This document shows, piece by piece, positions 1 to 11,491 of a stretch of 64,000 bases of DNA (the first letter of the stretch is position 1; each line of letters starts with the position of its first letter). The notes beneath the pieces were generated by a model. It ran no database searches. It was not told where the DNA came from and saw nothing but the letters and a program-made list of their open reading frames with translations. This DNA comes from Lytechinus pictus (taxonomy: Eukaryota; Echinodermata; Echinoidea; Temnopleuroida; Toxopneustidae). The stretch lies in the NCBI RefSeq assembly GCF_037042905.1, contig NC_087258.1, positions 1,240,001 through 1,304,000 on the forward strand, read 5' to 3'. A program made the position numbers and the translations under genes.

Positions 1-200
1 GGTTCAAAAACATATATTATATTCTGACAGGTTGTAAGATCGATCCGATATCTCCTTTGCTTTGATTGGTTGAGAAAAGGTGTCTTACTGTTGCTATGGT
101 AACTGTCGGATAGAAATGATTATGGTTGAGAAACATCCGACAAGCCCTCTCATAGAATATTCCCAACCAAGTTGCAACTTACTACTTGATATGATTTTTT
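1..200. repeat. Dispersed repeat fragment, TGGTAACTGTCGGAT family
   Basis: The stretch contains a GATTGGTTGA block followed by CTATGGTAACTGTCGGATAGA and an AAGTTGCAACTTA end. Closely related cores recur at about 7040-7150 (inside an inverted-repeat element) and at 41135-41275. Three diverged copies of one core mark it as interspersed repeat DNA. The left end is cut by the window edge, so termini cannot be defined. Confidence 0.5.
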
Positions 201-2960
201 TTGCGATCAAACATGATGAAGACACTCAACAGTATTATAGAGTATAGATCAGCCATCGTTCTATTCAAGGGACTAAGAACTTTTTCACGGCCTGCTCATA
301 GTTTGCAAGACTGTTTTTCAATCAATGTTATGCCTGCAAGTTCATGTCATACTAGATTTTCAGAATAGTTTACTTACTAGTGCGCGTTGGTGAATAAAGC
401 AAATCTTTACCTTTTAAGGTCAAATCTACCACAACCAAAAGTTTTGAATAGATTAAAGTTCCAACAAGCATAACACTGAAAAGGCTCATCAAAATCGGAT
501 ATAAAATAAGAAGGTTATGAATTTTAAAATTACGTTTAATTTCACAAAACCGTGATATGCAATATACGAAGGGGCTGATGACGTCACCCAATGACTATTT
601 ATTTTGTATTCTATTATGAAATATTCTGATTTTACCCTCATTGCCATGTAAAACGAAGTTTTATTCCTTCATGAATATTTGGAATTACCAGTGTTTGAAC
701 GCTTCACGGTTCAGTCAATTTGGTCTTAATTATTGTCAAATCTGTAAAAAATAAAATGTTGTATAATTCAAACCACACGAAATAGCGAGAGATGGAAATC
801 ATCGATTCTCTAATTTTGCAAGTCACTGTGTTTTGCATATAACTGTTTAATGAAAAAGAAGCGAAACTTTAAAATGTCATAACTTTCTTATTTTACATCT
901 AATTTTGATGAAAATATATGCAGCGTTATGCTTGCTCGATTTCTTCCATTGATTCAAATCCTTCAATCAGAAGTAGGGATTTATGAGTAACATTTTGAAA
1001 TCTCATTTTCATTATAATTTAGCGCGGAAATATATATATTTTTTTGTTCAAAAAGTTTTATATCCTTGCTTGAAATAAAATACTTTTATCAAGTTCGCAA
1101 CAGGTAAATATAGTTTCTCAAACATAAGGCCTATAATTTGGAGAAACAACAAACTCATATTCGATAAAGTTATGGTATAATGAATTTAAGTGAGCATGTG
1201 CATGGATGGCAAAATCTATACCAACACGTGACCATGAGGTTTTCCCGAAATAAAAATGTTCTTTAATTTTAAATCAAACGACGAAAAAATATATTGAAAT
1301 TAAAATAACATTGATTATGAAAACATTGAATGTTTATATAGGGCCTTGACAAGCGTGTGTTGCTGCCCTCTACGTTCGTTGCATTGGACCAAAGAATGCT
1401 CGCGCTAATCGTCCATCTCTTCATAGGTCCATGATTATAAGTTGTTCTATGCCTGTAAACATTCAAGAAATGCATTCTCCGGTTGTTTATTTTTATTTTA
1501 TTTTTTTTACTAATAGTATTAACATTATTGATCAATAATGGATTAATAATCGTATATTGTAAACCGGGCTCGAATAAAAAATATGTTGACAAAAGATTTA
1601 AACATGATTCATTTGAAAATAATTATTGCATCTTAACCATAATTCACAATTTTTAGGCGGATTTAGCGAATATCATAGGCCCTCTGCAGATATGCGGCAT
1701 AAAACGAGAATGTCATCAAAATAATCGAGACAATGTATAGGGCCAAGGATACAGCGCAGTAAATGAGTGACATTCAATGCAGATCATGTCTTTCTCTCCT
1801 GACATAGCGCTATCATCGTATAATTCTCTCTAAAAACTTCCAGACTGTAATTTCATAAGTTAAAGATGGCATAAATATGTCATACTCACTGTGGTAAACT
1901 TTGGTTTTACATCGGTGAGATTTTCTTGTGAAATCTTCGCGTCGTAACCGTCAGATTTTCTGAATTCTTCCACATTACCGTTTGGTAGGTCTTCCATCTT
2001 CCAGACTTTCCTGTGGGTTTCGCTTCTTGACGTCTACCCGAGTGAACTATTCGGTCGTAAAATCAACCCTGCTCCTGACGGATTCCCCTGGTGATTTATG
2101 CCGTGAACTTGGTTCGAGCCCAATACCAGATTGCTTCTTCAATCGTTATAGGATTCTAAGAAGACGAGAGAGAGGTGAAGAGAGAAAGAGAGAGAGAAGG
2201 AGCACTGAAAGAACGATAGAAATATTACGATGACCCCCCTCCTGGGCGCATAAGGTCACAATTCCTAATGACATAAAGAAATTCAAAACAACAGAAACAA
2301 AAGTACTAATCTCACGTGTGTTTTCACGCTGTAGGGAGTCTCCGAACTCGGCACGAAAATAAATAGTACATCGCCTGAAAATGTTTGCAATAATTACATT
2401 TATTTGGGAACGACAAAAGCGCTATCTTGTTTAAATTGTCAGCATTATTTGGCAAGGTATTGGATTTTGGTTGTATAACGGTTTTTATCTCTTTAATCCG
2501 TTTAAACGTTAACTAGCGCGAGGGGTCCAAACGGCCCGGCGTATATAAGCTGTCTTAAGTAAAAGGTTACCTTGCCCATTTCGAGTTAAGGAGACGCCTG
2601 CACTCTTAAAATAAATGGGCAAAATATTCCCAACTTTTGACCAACCCTGGGAAACAAACTGTCCACACAAGTATTGGTTAAAATTTGCCAAAATTCGGGT
2701 TAATAAAAAGTTTTATGTACTTATATGTTTTATTGAGTAAAGTTGTCATAATCTGACATGTCAGACAATAATGACGAGACATTGTTCAGTAGTGATGTGT
2801 TATCATTTAAACTAACAAGGGTGTGTGGGGGCGTCAAGCAAATGTTGGTGGGGGTGGAAGGGTGGGTGAGGATGCAGATGTGTGTGTGTGTTTCATGGTG
2901 CAATTTATCAAAAAATTCAGAATGAGTATCATGCAAGTTCATCTGAGCTGATAGAAGATA
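200..2960. other. Gene-free AT-rich sequence
   Basis: I see no exon-like frame with splice borders here. At 880-1000 there is a sequence of the type CATAACTTTCTTATTTTACATC, resembling the arm of the inverted-repeat element at 10161-10549. A GA-rich run lies at 2160-2210. The small open frames have no recognisable motif. Confidence 0.5.
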
Positions 2961-2964
2961 TTAA

Positions 2965-3220
2965 GGGACGCACTATTAGATACCCAGGGGGAGGAAGTTT
3001 AGGTTGATGCTATTTTTTTTCCTAATTTCATCTTTAAGCAAAGTTTTTTTTCCTTACTCCATTGAGACAAGTTTTTTTCACCTTTCAGATGTCATGAATG
3101 TGGTTCAAGAGGACCAAGTTTTTTTTTCTCATATAACAAGTCAAGTTTTTTATATATATATATTTTTTTTTTTTTGGGGGGGGGACTTCCAGCCCCCCTG
3201 GAAATTTAATGGTGCGTCCC
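2965..3220. mobile_element. MITE with GGGACGCAC terminal inverted repeats
   Basis: The left end reads GGGACGCACTATTAGATACC followed by CAGGGGG; the right end, read on the other strand, gives GGGACGCACCATTAAATTTC followed by CAGGGGGG. That is about 30 bp of inverted match over a 256-bp element. The interior is poly-T tracts separated by 20-40 bp, plus a G run at 3175-3184. No coding capacity. A target duplication is not clear. The terminal layout (conserved arm followed by a C/G run) is shared with the elements at 8639, 31142 and 46574. Confidence 0.65.
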
Positions 3221-3229
3221 CAATGAATT

Positions 3230-6180
3230 CGACTTTTATGCCCAACAAAGGTCAAAGGTCATTTGCTGTCATATGTTTAATGTTTTCAAAATCTTGAATT
3301 TGCCTTTTCTCTGTCATTGTCTTGTTCAATATTGAATCTAATTGCTAATGATAGATGGGGCTTCTGAACTTGTACATATATATTGTGTAAACATAGAATA
3401 GTTTTTTACTTCTCTATTTTGCAAGAAAAAGCACTTCTCTTATTTTTATGAAATGTTATTCCATCATTATTTCGCAATGAATTTTCTTGATAAATTTTGT
3501 TGTGTGCCATTTCAGATTGCTATAGTTATTTTCACAAATGGGCGAGACGCAACATCGTTAGTGGCTTATCGTTTTGATAAGATTTTCTATTAATTTCTAT
3601 TTTTTGTTTAAATACTTTTGCCATGTTTTTATGCTCATTGGACTTATCTTCATATTATTTTGATGTTCTGAAATTGTAAACTCGTTTTAATGTCATATTT
3701 ACTTGGCTCTCTGTAACTTCAAAATATTTTTTGTTTTGCATTCTTCGGCGTGTACACACCCCCCGGTCCTCCCCCGGCAGTCCCACGGCTACATGGCAAC
3801 GAACTATGTATCCACTAGACAGGGTAGAGATCAACTTCAGCAATAGAGTGGGTCATTTTGTAGTCAATCAATATTGGACTCGCTAACCAGCACAAAGCGA
3901 ACAACGGAAAAAATTTGGATTAGAAATAATTCATCAATACATATATTTTTGTGAAATTTCGTTGATCGTTTTCCGCTTAAAATTATCAAAACCCCTTTGA
4001 CCAAAGGAACGAAGAAAATGCTTTTTATCATCACTATACATGGTTCAGTATCAAGTTTTTTAAGGATTAATAAGATATAATAAATTTCACTCTTTATGAA
4101 CCTATTGGTCTCATCGACCACATGCTGATACCAAAATGAATAACAATGTAGATTCAATAAGGAAGGAGGAGGGGGAGGGGTGCAACTTCCTTACTGACAA
4201 GGGATCATCAAAATGCTGTCTCCGCATTTTGATGAAATAATGTATCGTAACTAGTCAAACATTTTGTTTAAAATGTGTAATAATTATAGCTAACCTTTGT
4301 CAGTTGTGGGACATTATATATAATAAACGCCGCACATCATGGCACATAATGCGATTCGAAAGCGATTAGATTTTCGAAATCGCATTTTGCATTACAAAAA
4401 TAATTAGTACGAAATGTGAAAAGTTATTTCTTTTTTAAGTCTGGGGCGGTTTGATTGTTTTAAGTTATGAACATGTTGAAGGGGGGGGGGAGAAAAATAG
4501 TAGAAAATTATAAGGGAGTAAGAATGAGCATGGAAAAGATTCTTATTGGTCATAGAAGCGATACATAGACCTGAATAAAGCAAAAACAAAACGGAATGGT
4601 CAAATTAACCAACCCTAAGACAAAGATGAAGGCAAAAGCCTACAAGAACAGAATTAAAGAGGACAAAATAAGATGAAGAATAAAAAAATTAAAAAAAATA
4701 AGAAGAAGAATGACTAGAGACTGATAACAAATACAGACGTCAATTACCAGCTAATCAATAACCAAAGGACAAAACCTTGTGGGATAAGAAATTATTTACA
4801 TAATAATCTATCGAATTGCCTAAACGTATTTTGGCAAAGTATTTACACTCCTTCACAAAATGGAGTTCATCGCCGAGAATAAACTGTTTGTAAGAATCAA
4901 CAGAATGATACAGTGACCCTCTCAATCGTGTTCATTCTACATTATTTTGTAAATCTCTTCTTCAATATGATTGTGATACCGCGTATACTTGAGCCACAAA
5001 TATCGGCACTAATATTAAGTAAGCTTATTAGTAAAATTGTAGCGCCATGTTTTATCAATGTATTGACCCCATAGTCATAATAGTATGTGAACGTCATGCA
5101 TTCATTTACTTCATTCTAAAACTTAATAATAAAAAAAAATGCCACATCAGTGTTTGCTCTTTCGACTTGCAACAAGTCTCGTTCATTGGGATTATCAAAA
5201 TTCAACATCCATATTCAAATTCAAATTCAATTTGCATTAATTATCACAGAAAATGATACAAAATAATTGCACGACATACATTCAATTTATTCAGTATTGA
5301 GAATAGACAAAGTTTACAAAACGTAAATTATTGTTTTGTTTTATCAACAAGAAAATTAATGTTACACAATGTAAAATATAGATGTGGGAAAAAATGAGAT
5401 CCACTGAAAAGCTTAGCTAGTAATGTGAGTCCCCCCCCCCCAAAAAAAAAGGATAAAAATAAATAAAAATAAATGAATAATAATAACAATAATAAAAATG
5501 ATACGAAAATATTATTATTAATGGTCATTTAGATAAAAGCAGAAAAAAGGAAGCGAAACATTTATGAGGTTTTGGCGATAAACCATCACAAAGCCCCGGC
5601 ACAAGGCATAACAGAGTACTCGAAGTAGGAATATTTACTTTATAATTAGGAACATTCCTTGATACATTATTCAATGAAAAACATAGATTTGATCATAAAA
5701 AAATACGAAATTACAATTTATAGGATTTCGGTCTGACGCTGGCCTGCAGGGTATAATACTTGTATAATTTTTATGTGACGTTACAACATTGAAAACCAAA
5801 AGTCGCAAACCATGCGAATTCTGATATTATGGATTTTCGTCGAATCTTCAATCTCCCCCCATGCACCCCCTTTAAAACGAAATTGACGCTATCGGTGTGG
5901 GCATTTATTGAGATGTGAGATCATGTGACTTGTATTATAATATGTTGCTTATGACTGCTATTTCTATAAACTTATAAGCATCTTTTTCTCGGGATTTCAA
6001 GCCTACTTTATTCTTGGTCCTTTATGCTCACATGTGAGACTAATACCTGACACGTTTCGCAGTGATTATGTTCACGATGTGAATTTGTTCACCTGTGATC
6101 AGAAGATAAACAAAAGATTTACGTAAGTTTTCAATCAGATGATATCACCGATTATCTATATAATGCTCTTAATGTTTTAT
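3230..6180. other. Gene-free AT-rich sequence
   Basis: No exon with recognisable protein content and no clear element termini were found. Short C/G runs occur near 3765, 4482 and 5430. Everything else is AT-rich and unremarkable. Confidence 0.45.
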
Positions 6181-6184
6181 TTTT

Positions 6185-6430
6185 GCTCTTTCAGTTATAA
6201 AACACTCCGTCCATCGGAAAGGACGCAAATGTTGGTCCCAACCTATGCACGTTAAAACCAATACACTATTCGTCAAAGTAGGGTGTTCACCCGGTGTATT
6301 GCACCTGCCGGTCCCGGCAGGTCAAGTCAATCTTGACGTTCATATGCCATTATTGTGGGCATTAACGGAAAGACAAGATAACAATTATCAGCAACTCCTC
6401 TTCACACGAGAAATGTGGGTTCAAATGTGA
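6185..6430. repeat. Dispersed repeat, GGGTGTTCACCCGGTG type
   Basis: A moderately GC-rich block with the short palindromes CCGGTCCCGGCAGG and AGTCAATCTTGACGTT. Its composition differs from both flanks, which suggests an inserted repeat end. Only one copy is present in the window, so the assignment rests on composition and internal symmetry. Confidence 0.35.
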
Positions 6431-6479
6431 AACCTAGTGGTTGCAGTACCCCCAAGGGGTCAGTGCTAAAAATGAGTGT

Positions 6480-6720
6480 AATTATGTGCATTTATGCACC
6501 TTTAAGGGGGCAGTTAGCTATAATAAGTACCCTATATTGGTGCAGAAATGCACCATAAAGGTGCAAATTTGAACTTTTTAAGACTACAAGTATTATGCAC
6601 ATTAAAGGTGAAAAGTTGCACCTTTAAGGGTTCAAACGAGCATTTATAGGTGCAAATGATAATATAAGGTACGTATTTGCACCTTTTCCACTAAAAGGTG
6701 CAAGATTACACCCCATAAGA
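6480..6720. repeat. TGCACCTTT / AAAGGTGCA hairpin cluster
   Basis: The motif TGCACCTTT or its complement appears repeatedly in alternating orientation. The clearest hairpin has arms 6677-6687 and 6693-6703 (TTGCACCTTTT and AAAAGGTGCAA) around a 5-base loop, a perfect 11-bp stem. Other motif copies lie near 6500, 6550, 6610 and 6625. No gene overlaps it. Confidence 0.55.
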
Positions 6721-6809
6721 TTGATACAAGTGTTTCAATTAAGGTGTATAAAATTCTGTGTGTTCCAAATTTCAAATTTCATTTCCTTCTCTGTTTTTCC
6801 TATTTATCT

Positions 6810-6930
6810 TCTGCTCTCTCCTCTCTCTCTCTCTTATACTTCTCCTCTCTCTCTCTCCTCTTCCGCCTCTCTCCCCCCCCCCCTCCCTCTCTCCCCCGCC
6901 CCCCTCTCTCCCTCTCTCTCTGTATATTCG
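6810..6930. repeat. CT-rich microsatellite
   Basis: About 120 bases of imperfect CT/CCT repeats with C runs. Open frames on both strands here are Ser/Leu/Pro or Glu/Arg/Gly low complexity and are not genes. Confidence 0.8.
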
Positions 6931-6963
6931 TCACTTCCCTTATAACAGAATTTCTCAGATCTG

Positions 6964-7241
6964 GGGCCTGTTGCAGAAAGAGTTGCGTTTAAACGCCAAG
7001 TCAAAATCAACATTTCTGTCCGACAAGTTGTCAGATCTGACAACTTTCCTTGATTTTGATTGGCTGACAAGCACTGTTACTATGGTAACTGTCGGATAAA
7101 ACAGGACATGTCGGATAAAACGTCTAACAAGTGCTTTCATGAAACGCCCCCCTGAATACGGGTGCTTCATTGGCTGAAAATCAAGTTGCGTAAGATTTTT
7201 TTGAGTTGCGTTTGATTGCAACTCTTTTTGCAACAGGCCCC
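6964..7241. mobile_element. MITE with GGGCCTGTTGCA termini
   Basis: Left arm: GGGCCTGTTGCAGAAAGAGT followed by TGCG. Right arm on the complementary strand: GGGCCTGTTGCAAAAAGAGT followed by TGC. Length 278 bp. The middle (about 7010-7150) carries a second inverted segment beginning GACAAGTTGTCAGATCTGAC and containing the TATGGTAACTGTCGGAT core found also at 1-200 and 41135-41275, so one element may be nested in another. Non-coding. Confidence 0.7.
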
Positions 7242-7786
7242 TGTATCATGTTTATTTCAAAAATATATATTTATTTCAAATCACTTCCCTCTTTCAATAA
7301 CAGTTTCTTGTCATACTCTCAGCAAATGAAGAGCACTATTAAATATATATAGTGTGTAGACTGTGTACAGTATATTTAATACGAATTCTTTATCTTTGGA
7401 CACTTCCATGTGAAATAATGGATTTTACTTATACAATATTATACAACTCATACAAAGATTCTTGTAATTTGATTGGTTGAAAGCCATTCAATATTTGATC
7501 CATTTTGTGCTGCATGCAAATTTTATTTTCCATTGCACGGCGACCGTGCATTTTTTATTTTTCCATTGCACGATTGCGCATCAACAAGGCTGACTGTGCG
7601 CGCTCAGATTCATGAATCAAAGTGCGTCACAAAAGAACAAACAATTAACTGCTTTCATAAACCGGGAAAAAATATTTTCAGAGAAAATGAATTGTCAGAC
7701 AAAAGGCAAAATATGTCTTAATTCCATTTGCTTTTTTTTCTTCTTCTTTTGTCAAATAAAATCTAGAAAATTCGTTGTATAAACCG

Positions 7787-7952
7787 AATGATGCATGCCT
7801 TCATTCGTCCATTATGCGACCTATCCACTCTCGTTGAGGCTGTGTTCACCCCATTGCACTCAGCCCAACGGCTTCGTGCAATGGATTGAACAGAGCCTCA
7901 ACTCGCGTGAGGATAGATCGCCTAATGAACTCATGTGCATGCATCATTTGTA
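7787..7952. repeat. Interrupted palindrome of about 166 bp
   Basis: Left arm contains AATGATGCATGC, then GCGACCTATCC, then GTTGAGGCTGTGTTCA. The complement of the right arm gives the same blocks in the same order (AATGATGCATGC, GCGATCTATCC, GTTGAGGCTCTGTTCA). The loop holds a smaller CCATTGCAC / GTGCAATGG stem. A foldback element or MITE is the likely source. Confidence 0.6.
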
Positions 7953-7959
7953 TATTGAC

Positions 7960-8630
7960 AAAAACATGACATAAAGTGGTGCATTAAACACACTAAAATG
8001 GTAAATAGATTTCAATGGCGCAACTGTCATTAAAAATCTCGTGCATACATTTTTTTTAAATACGAAATTATTATGTCTACTAAAATTGACCGATAGAAAC
8101 AGATAATGTTAAAATAAAACATCACATTGAAACTAAATATATGGCAAGTAGAAAAGTTGATATGATATTCCAATGAAATCTTTAAAAAAACAGCGGCATA
8201 ATGATATCTCGTATTCTTTGTATAGTACAGGTGTGCTAAAAGTATCAAAGCGCTTACATAATGTTACATTTTATGTAAGAATTAATTTGGAAAAAGGGGT
8301 GATTTTTAGCACCCTCGTAGATTTGACAGCACAGTACATTTTCTAAGACTTTTAAAAGTTAACTAAGCGATTTGTACACATTTTTCTTATTTACAGTAAA
8401 TAATTCAATTTGACGATATATTTTTATAATATCAGCTGATCCTGCAGCGATTCAATGCCGGACGATAAGAAAGGCGGTTTTCTCTATGAAATGACTTCAC
8501 GTAAAATGATAAAATTGCCATTAGTAGGATATTTGACCTCCCTCCATGACCAATAGTGGCCAAGTCTAAATAAAAAAAATGTTAAAATGACAGCATAATA
8601 ATTGGTTATTTAAAACAACGGGAAGAAGAA
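7960..8630. other. Gene-free sequence
   Basis: AT-rich, with no recognisable exon or element ends. Confidence 0.4.
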
Positions 8631-8638
8631 TCCACGAC

Positions 8639-8939
8639 CACTAGCGTACCTACGGGGGGCAGTCTGCCCCCCCCCCCGACGAGCCACAACCCATGCAAAG
8701 GACGTATCCCTGCCCCCCCCCCCCTGACGAGCTTGAAGACCTTTATTGTCCCCCCCCCCCCTGACGAGCTTGAAGACCTTTTTTTTTTTTTTTTTTTTTT
8801 TTTGCTTGTCAAATTTTTTTTCTGGTACGAGAAATCCTTCATTTGTGATTGAAGACCTTTTTTTTTTTTTTTTTTGGGCTGTCAAATTTTTTTGCGGACG
8901 GTTTTGCCCCCCCTGTGAAAAATCCCAGGTACGCCACTG
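8639..8939. mobile_element. hAT-like MITE with 8-bp target duplication TCCACGAC
   Basis: The element is flanked by exact 8-bp repeats TCCACGAC at 8631-8638 and 8940-8947. Termini are CACTAGCGTACCTACGG and, on the other strand, CAGTGGCGTACCTGGG. An 8-bp target duplication with CAGTGGCG-type ends fits non-autonomous hAT elements. The interior has a C-run plus TGACGAGCTTGAAGACCTT module repeated in tandem, then long T tracts around a GCTTGTCAAATTTTTTT core. The same core occurs in the elements at 31142 and 46574. Open frames over it are homopolymer artefacts. Confidence 0.8.
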
Positions 8940-9225
8940 TCCACGACAATTTCATTTATGTTGAACATTATATCAACCCAACAATATTATTCTACCTCGT
9001 GTATTATTATTGCGTATCTTTATCAATAAACCTGTAAAAACTGACATCAGAGGTAGAATTATTGAGTGAAAGGTGAGGTGGGGTTGTAACACAGTTCAGT
9101 TGCATATTGGGCTATAATGTAATTTTAAGGTGATATATTTTGAATATTAATGATTAGGAGGTCTCTTTTGTCTAAAAAGTCTGTTTCTGCTTTGACCTTT
9201 CGTCGTCGTTGTCGAAGTAGTAGAC

Positions 9226-9425
<200 letters not shown>

Positions 9426-9429
9426 CGGA

Positions 9430-10090
9430 CATAGTTGCCATATTTGTCATAGATCTATATGACAAATATGAATAGATTCAATATTTTTTACTTTTCAAGA
9501 CTTCTCATATTTTCGTGGAAATAAAAACGTATCATTCTTTAGTTTTTGGATTTCCAACCTACCTTTTTGTATACAAAATACTTGAGGACAAAACGTTCAG
9601 AGAAGACGAAAGAAGTGATGACTTGGCCCAATTCAGACTTGCTCTACCATTGTCTAAAGTTTGTTTTAAAACGAATTTGAATTTTGGCAGGAAACCTCTA
9701 AATCAGACGGTTCTGAAAGCAATTGGGGAAACATTCATTTTCATTATTCAGTCGATTGTGACACGAGTAAAAATGCCAATTCATAAATCACAGTGAAAAT
9801 TGTGGTCAACTTGTTCAAATCACTTTAACAAGTGGCCCAAAATTTTCAATAAAAATATTTAAGATAGAGAAAATAGAACATACCTCCATAGTTTACTTTT
9901 TTTTTTTTTTTTGATAACTTTTTGGACAACTTAAAATATTGTATTGGCACAAACGCAAACATCACTTATATCGTGGTACACGTTATACCTAGCTAATTTC
10001 TACCTCTCATGAGAAATATGCAAACATTCAAAGCTGCTTCAAAATAGATGTTTTTCAATGAAGGGGGGTAAAGCCTTTGGAACAAATGGA
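9430..10090. other. Gene-free sequence
   Basis: A 93-codon open frame (9515-9796, plus strand) lies here. It has no recognisable motif, and I see no splice or promoter support for it. A T-run lies near 9898-9912. Confidence 0.35.
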
Positions 10091-10160
10091 CTTGTGTGGA
10101 AACAAAAAGAAATCAAAGAAAAAGATGAAAAATGAGAAAAGGGACGAAATAATGAGACAG

Positions 10161-10549
10161 TTATGAGCATTTGAATATTGCGATCACTAACGCTATAAAG
10201 ATTCTCCCATTGGCAATGCGACCAAGATTTGTGATGTCACACGTGAGTTTGACAGTTTGATGGACTATAAAATACCCCCAAAATGTCTTCTTCTTTTTTG
10301 CTCTTTCTTATATTGATACAGACTCTTTATCCATAATGTATTCTTTGAAAATCTGTATAAGCCCCGCTGTAGAAAGAATATTTTACATGATCTACTGATA
10401 GATGTGATAAAGGATGCAGTTTAAAGTGAAATGTATACAAAAGTAATGGAAAAGTAGTTCACATAATGACATCACACAGTCATCTTTGTCGCATTGCCAA
10501 TGGGAGGATCTACATTACAATAATGATCTAAAATTCAAATGCTCATAAC
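10161..10549. mobile_element. Inverted-repeat element with ATGAGCATTTGAAT arms
   Basis: Left arm 10161-10240 and right arm 10468-10549 are inverted copies. Both read ATGAGCATTTGAAT, then a variable stretch, then CTCCCATTGGCAATGCGAC, then AAGAT, then GTGATGTCA. The central 230 bp is unique. The true ends may lie slightly further out. It starts about 180 bp beyond the stop codon of the receptor gene, so it may form part of that gene's 3' UTR. Confidence 0.7.
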
Positions 10550-10581
10550 TTTCTTATTATTCATTCAATTTTTCTTAAACT

Positions 10582-10587
10582 TTTATT
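10582..10587 (-). promoter_or_regulatory. Candidate poly(A) signal for the GPCR
   Basis: AATAAA on the minus strand about 140 nt downstream of the receptor stop codon at 10727. The hexamer is common in AT-rich DNA, so this is only a positional suggestion. Confidence 0.25.
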
Positions 10588-10726
10588 GATAAGTTTTTTA
10601 ATGTTTCTGTTTTCGCGCAAACTATCTCGTTCCAAATGTTTCATTATCCTTTAAATCAATCATTCTTCTTTGTTCTTGTTTCATATACAGGGCTGGTGGT
10701 AATCAAGTCATGCATTTCCATGTGAA

Positions 10727-11491
10727 TCAAAATGTTGTCATGCAATATTCTGATGATCTCGTATTCTCGGACACCGTCCCATGGCCGTGTTCGCAATCGT
10801 CAACGAGATTAATTTGATGTCGAGCAAAGCCAGGACTGTATTCCACTTCAACCGCGTTCCTTTCATACGAGAACGAGATTCCTATCGCTTGCCCGCCTTC
10901 TCCACGTTCCCGCATCTGATTGCCCGATATAGCATTGAGACCAGACGGATGACCTCCGTTCATCTCGCTCGAGGGCAACGACGCCCTCGTCGTGGTTTTC
11001 GACGTCGACATACAGATTATCTGCTTGGCGGCTTTCCAAAATGTATCGTTCGTGAAGGAATAGATGACAGGGTTCAGGCATGAGTTGAAGTAAGGCAAAA
11101 GAAGTGAGAGGTTTTTAAGTTCAGGGTGCAATGCTGTTGAGAAATACTGCTGTACGATGTGATAGGTGGCAAAAGGCGCGAAACAGACGATGAAGCCGAG
11201 AAAAACGCAAAGCAAACTCTTGCATATCTTCCAATGTGTGTTGCGAAACCGTTTCGGCACTGGGGCGCCATTGACGAGCTTATTCTGCAGGTAGCTGTTG
11301 CTTCGTTTGACATTTATCACGATGCGCACGTAGATGACGGCGGTGATGATGACGGGCACGTAGAAGAGAAGGATGTTGAGGTACACGGGTTTAAAGTCTT
11401 TCCACCACGTTCCAAAGGGGACAATGACTTTGCACGCCCAAGGGAGTTTGCCCGGGTACGAGATCGCCTGCCCATCTCCGCTGTAAATGCT
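10727..11491 (-). CDS. GPCR exon 4 (ECL2, TM5-TM7, cytoplasmic tail)
   Basis: The acceptor is CATTTCAG before AGC (Ser189), in phase 0 with exon 3. The exon encodes residues 189-442. It has C208 in the second extracellular loop and TM5 (about 225-248) with P234 and Y242. The basic third loop includes K-R-F-R-N-T-H-W-K. TM6 (about 279-303) carries C-F-A-P, and TM7 (about 312-336) carries N-P-V-I-Y. Helix 8 runs from F339 to about C348, with C348 possibly palmitoylated. The tail is about 94 residues, rich in Ser, Thr and Gly, and ends in T-T-F before the stop at 10729-10727. Frames on the opposite strand over this exon are shadows. Confidence 0.93.
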   Translation of the reverse strand, partial: SIYSGDGQAISYPGKLPWACKVIVPFGTWWKDFKPVYLNILLFYVPVIITAVIYVRIVINVKRSNSYLQNKLVNGAPVPKRFRNTHWKICKSLLCVFLGFIVCFAPFATYHIVQQYFSTALHPELKNLSLLLPYFNSCLNPVIYSFTNDTFWKAAKQIICMSTSKTTTRASLPSSEMNGGHPSGLNAISGNQMRERGEGGQAIGISFSYERNAVEVEYSPGFARHQINLVDDCEHGHGTVSENTRSSEYCMTTF

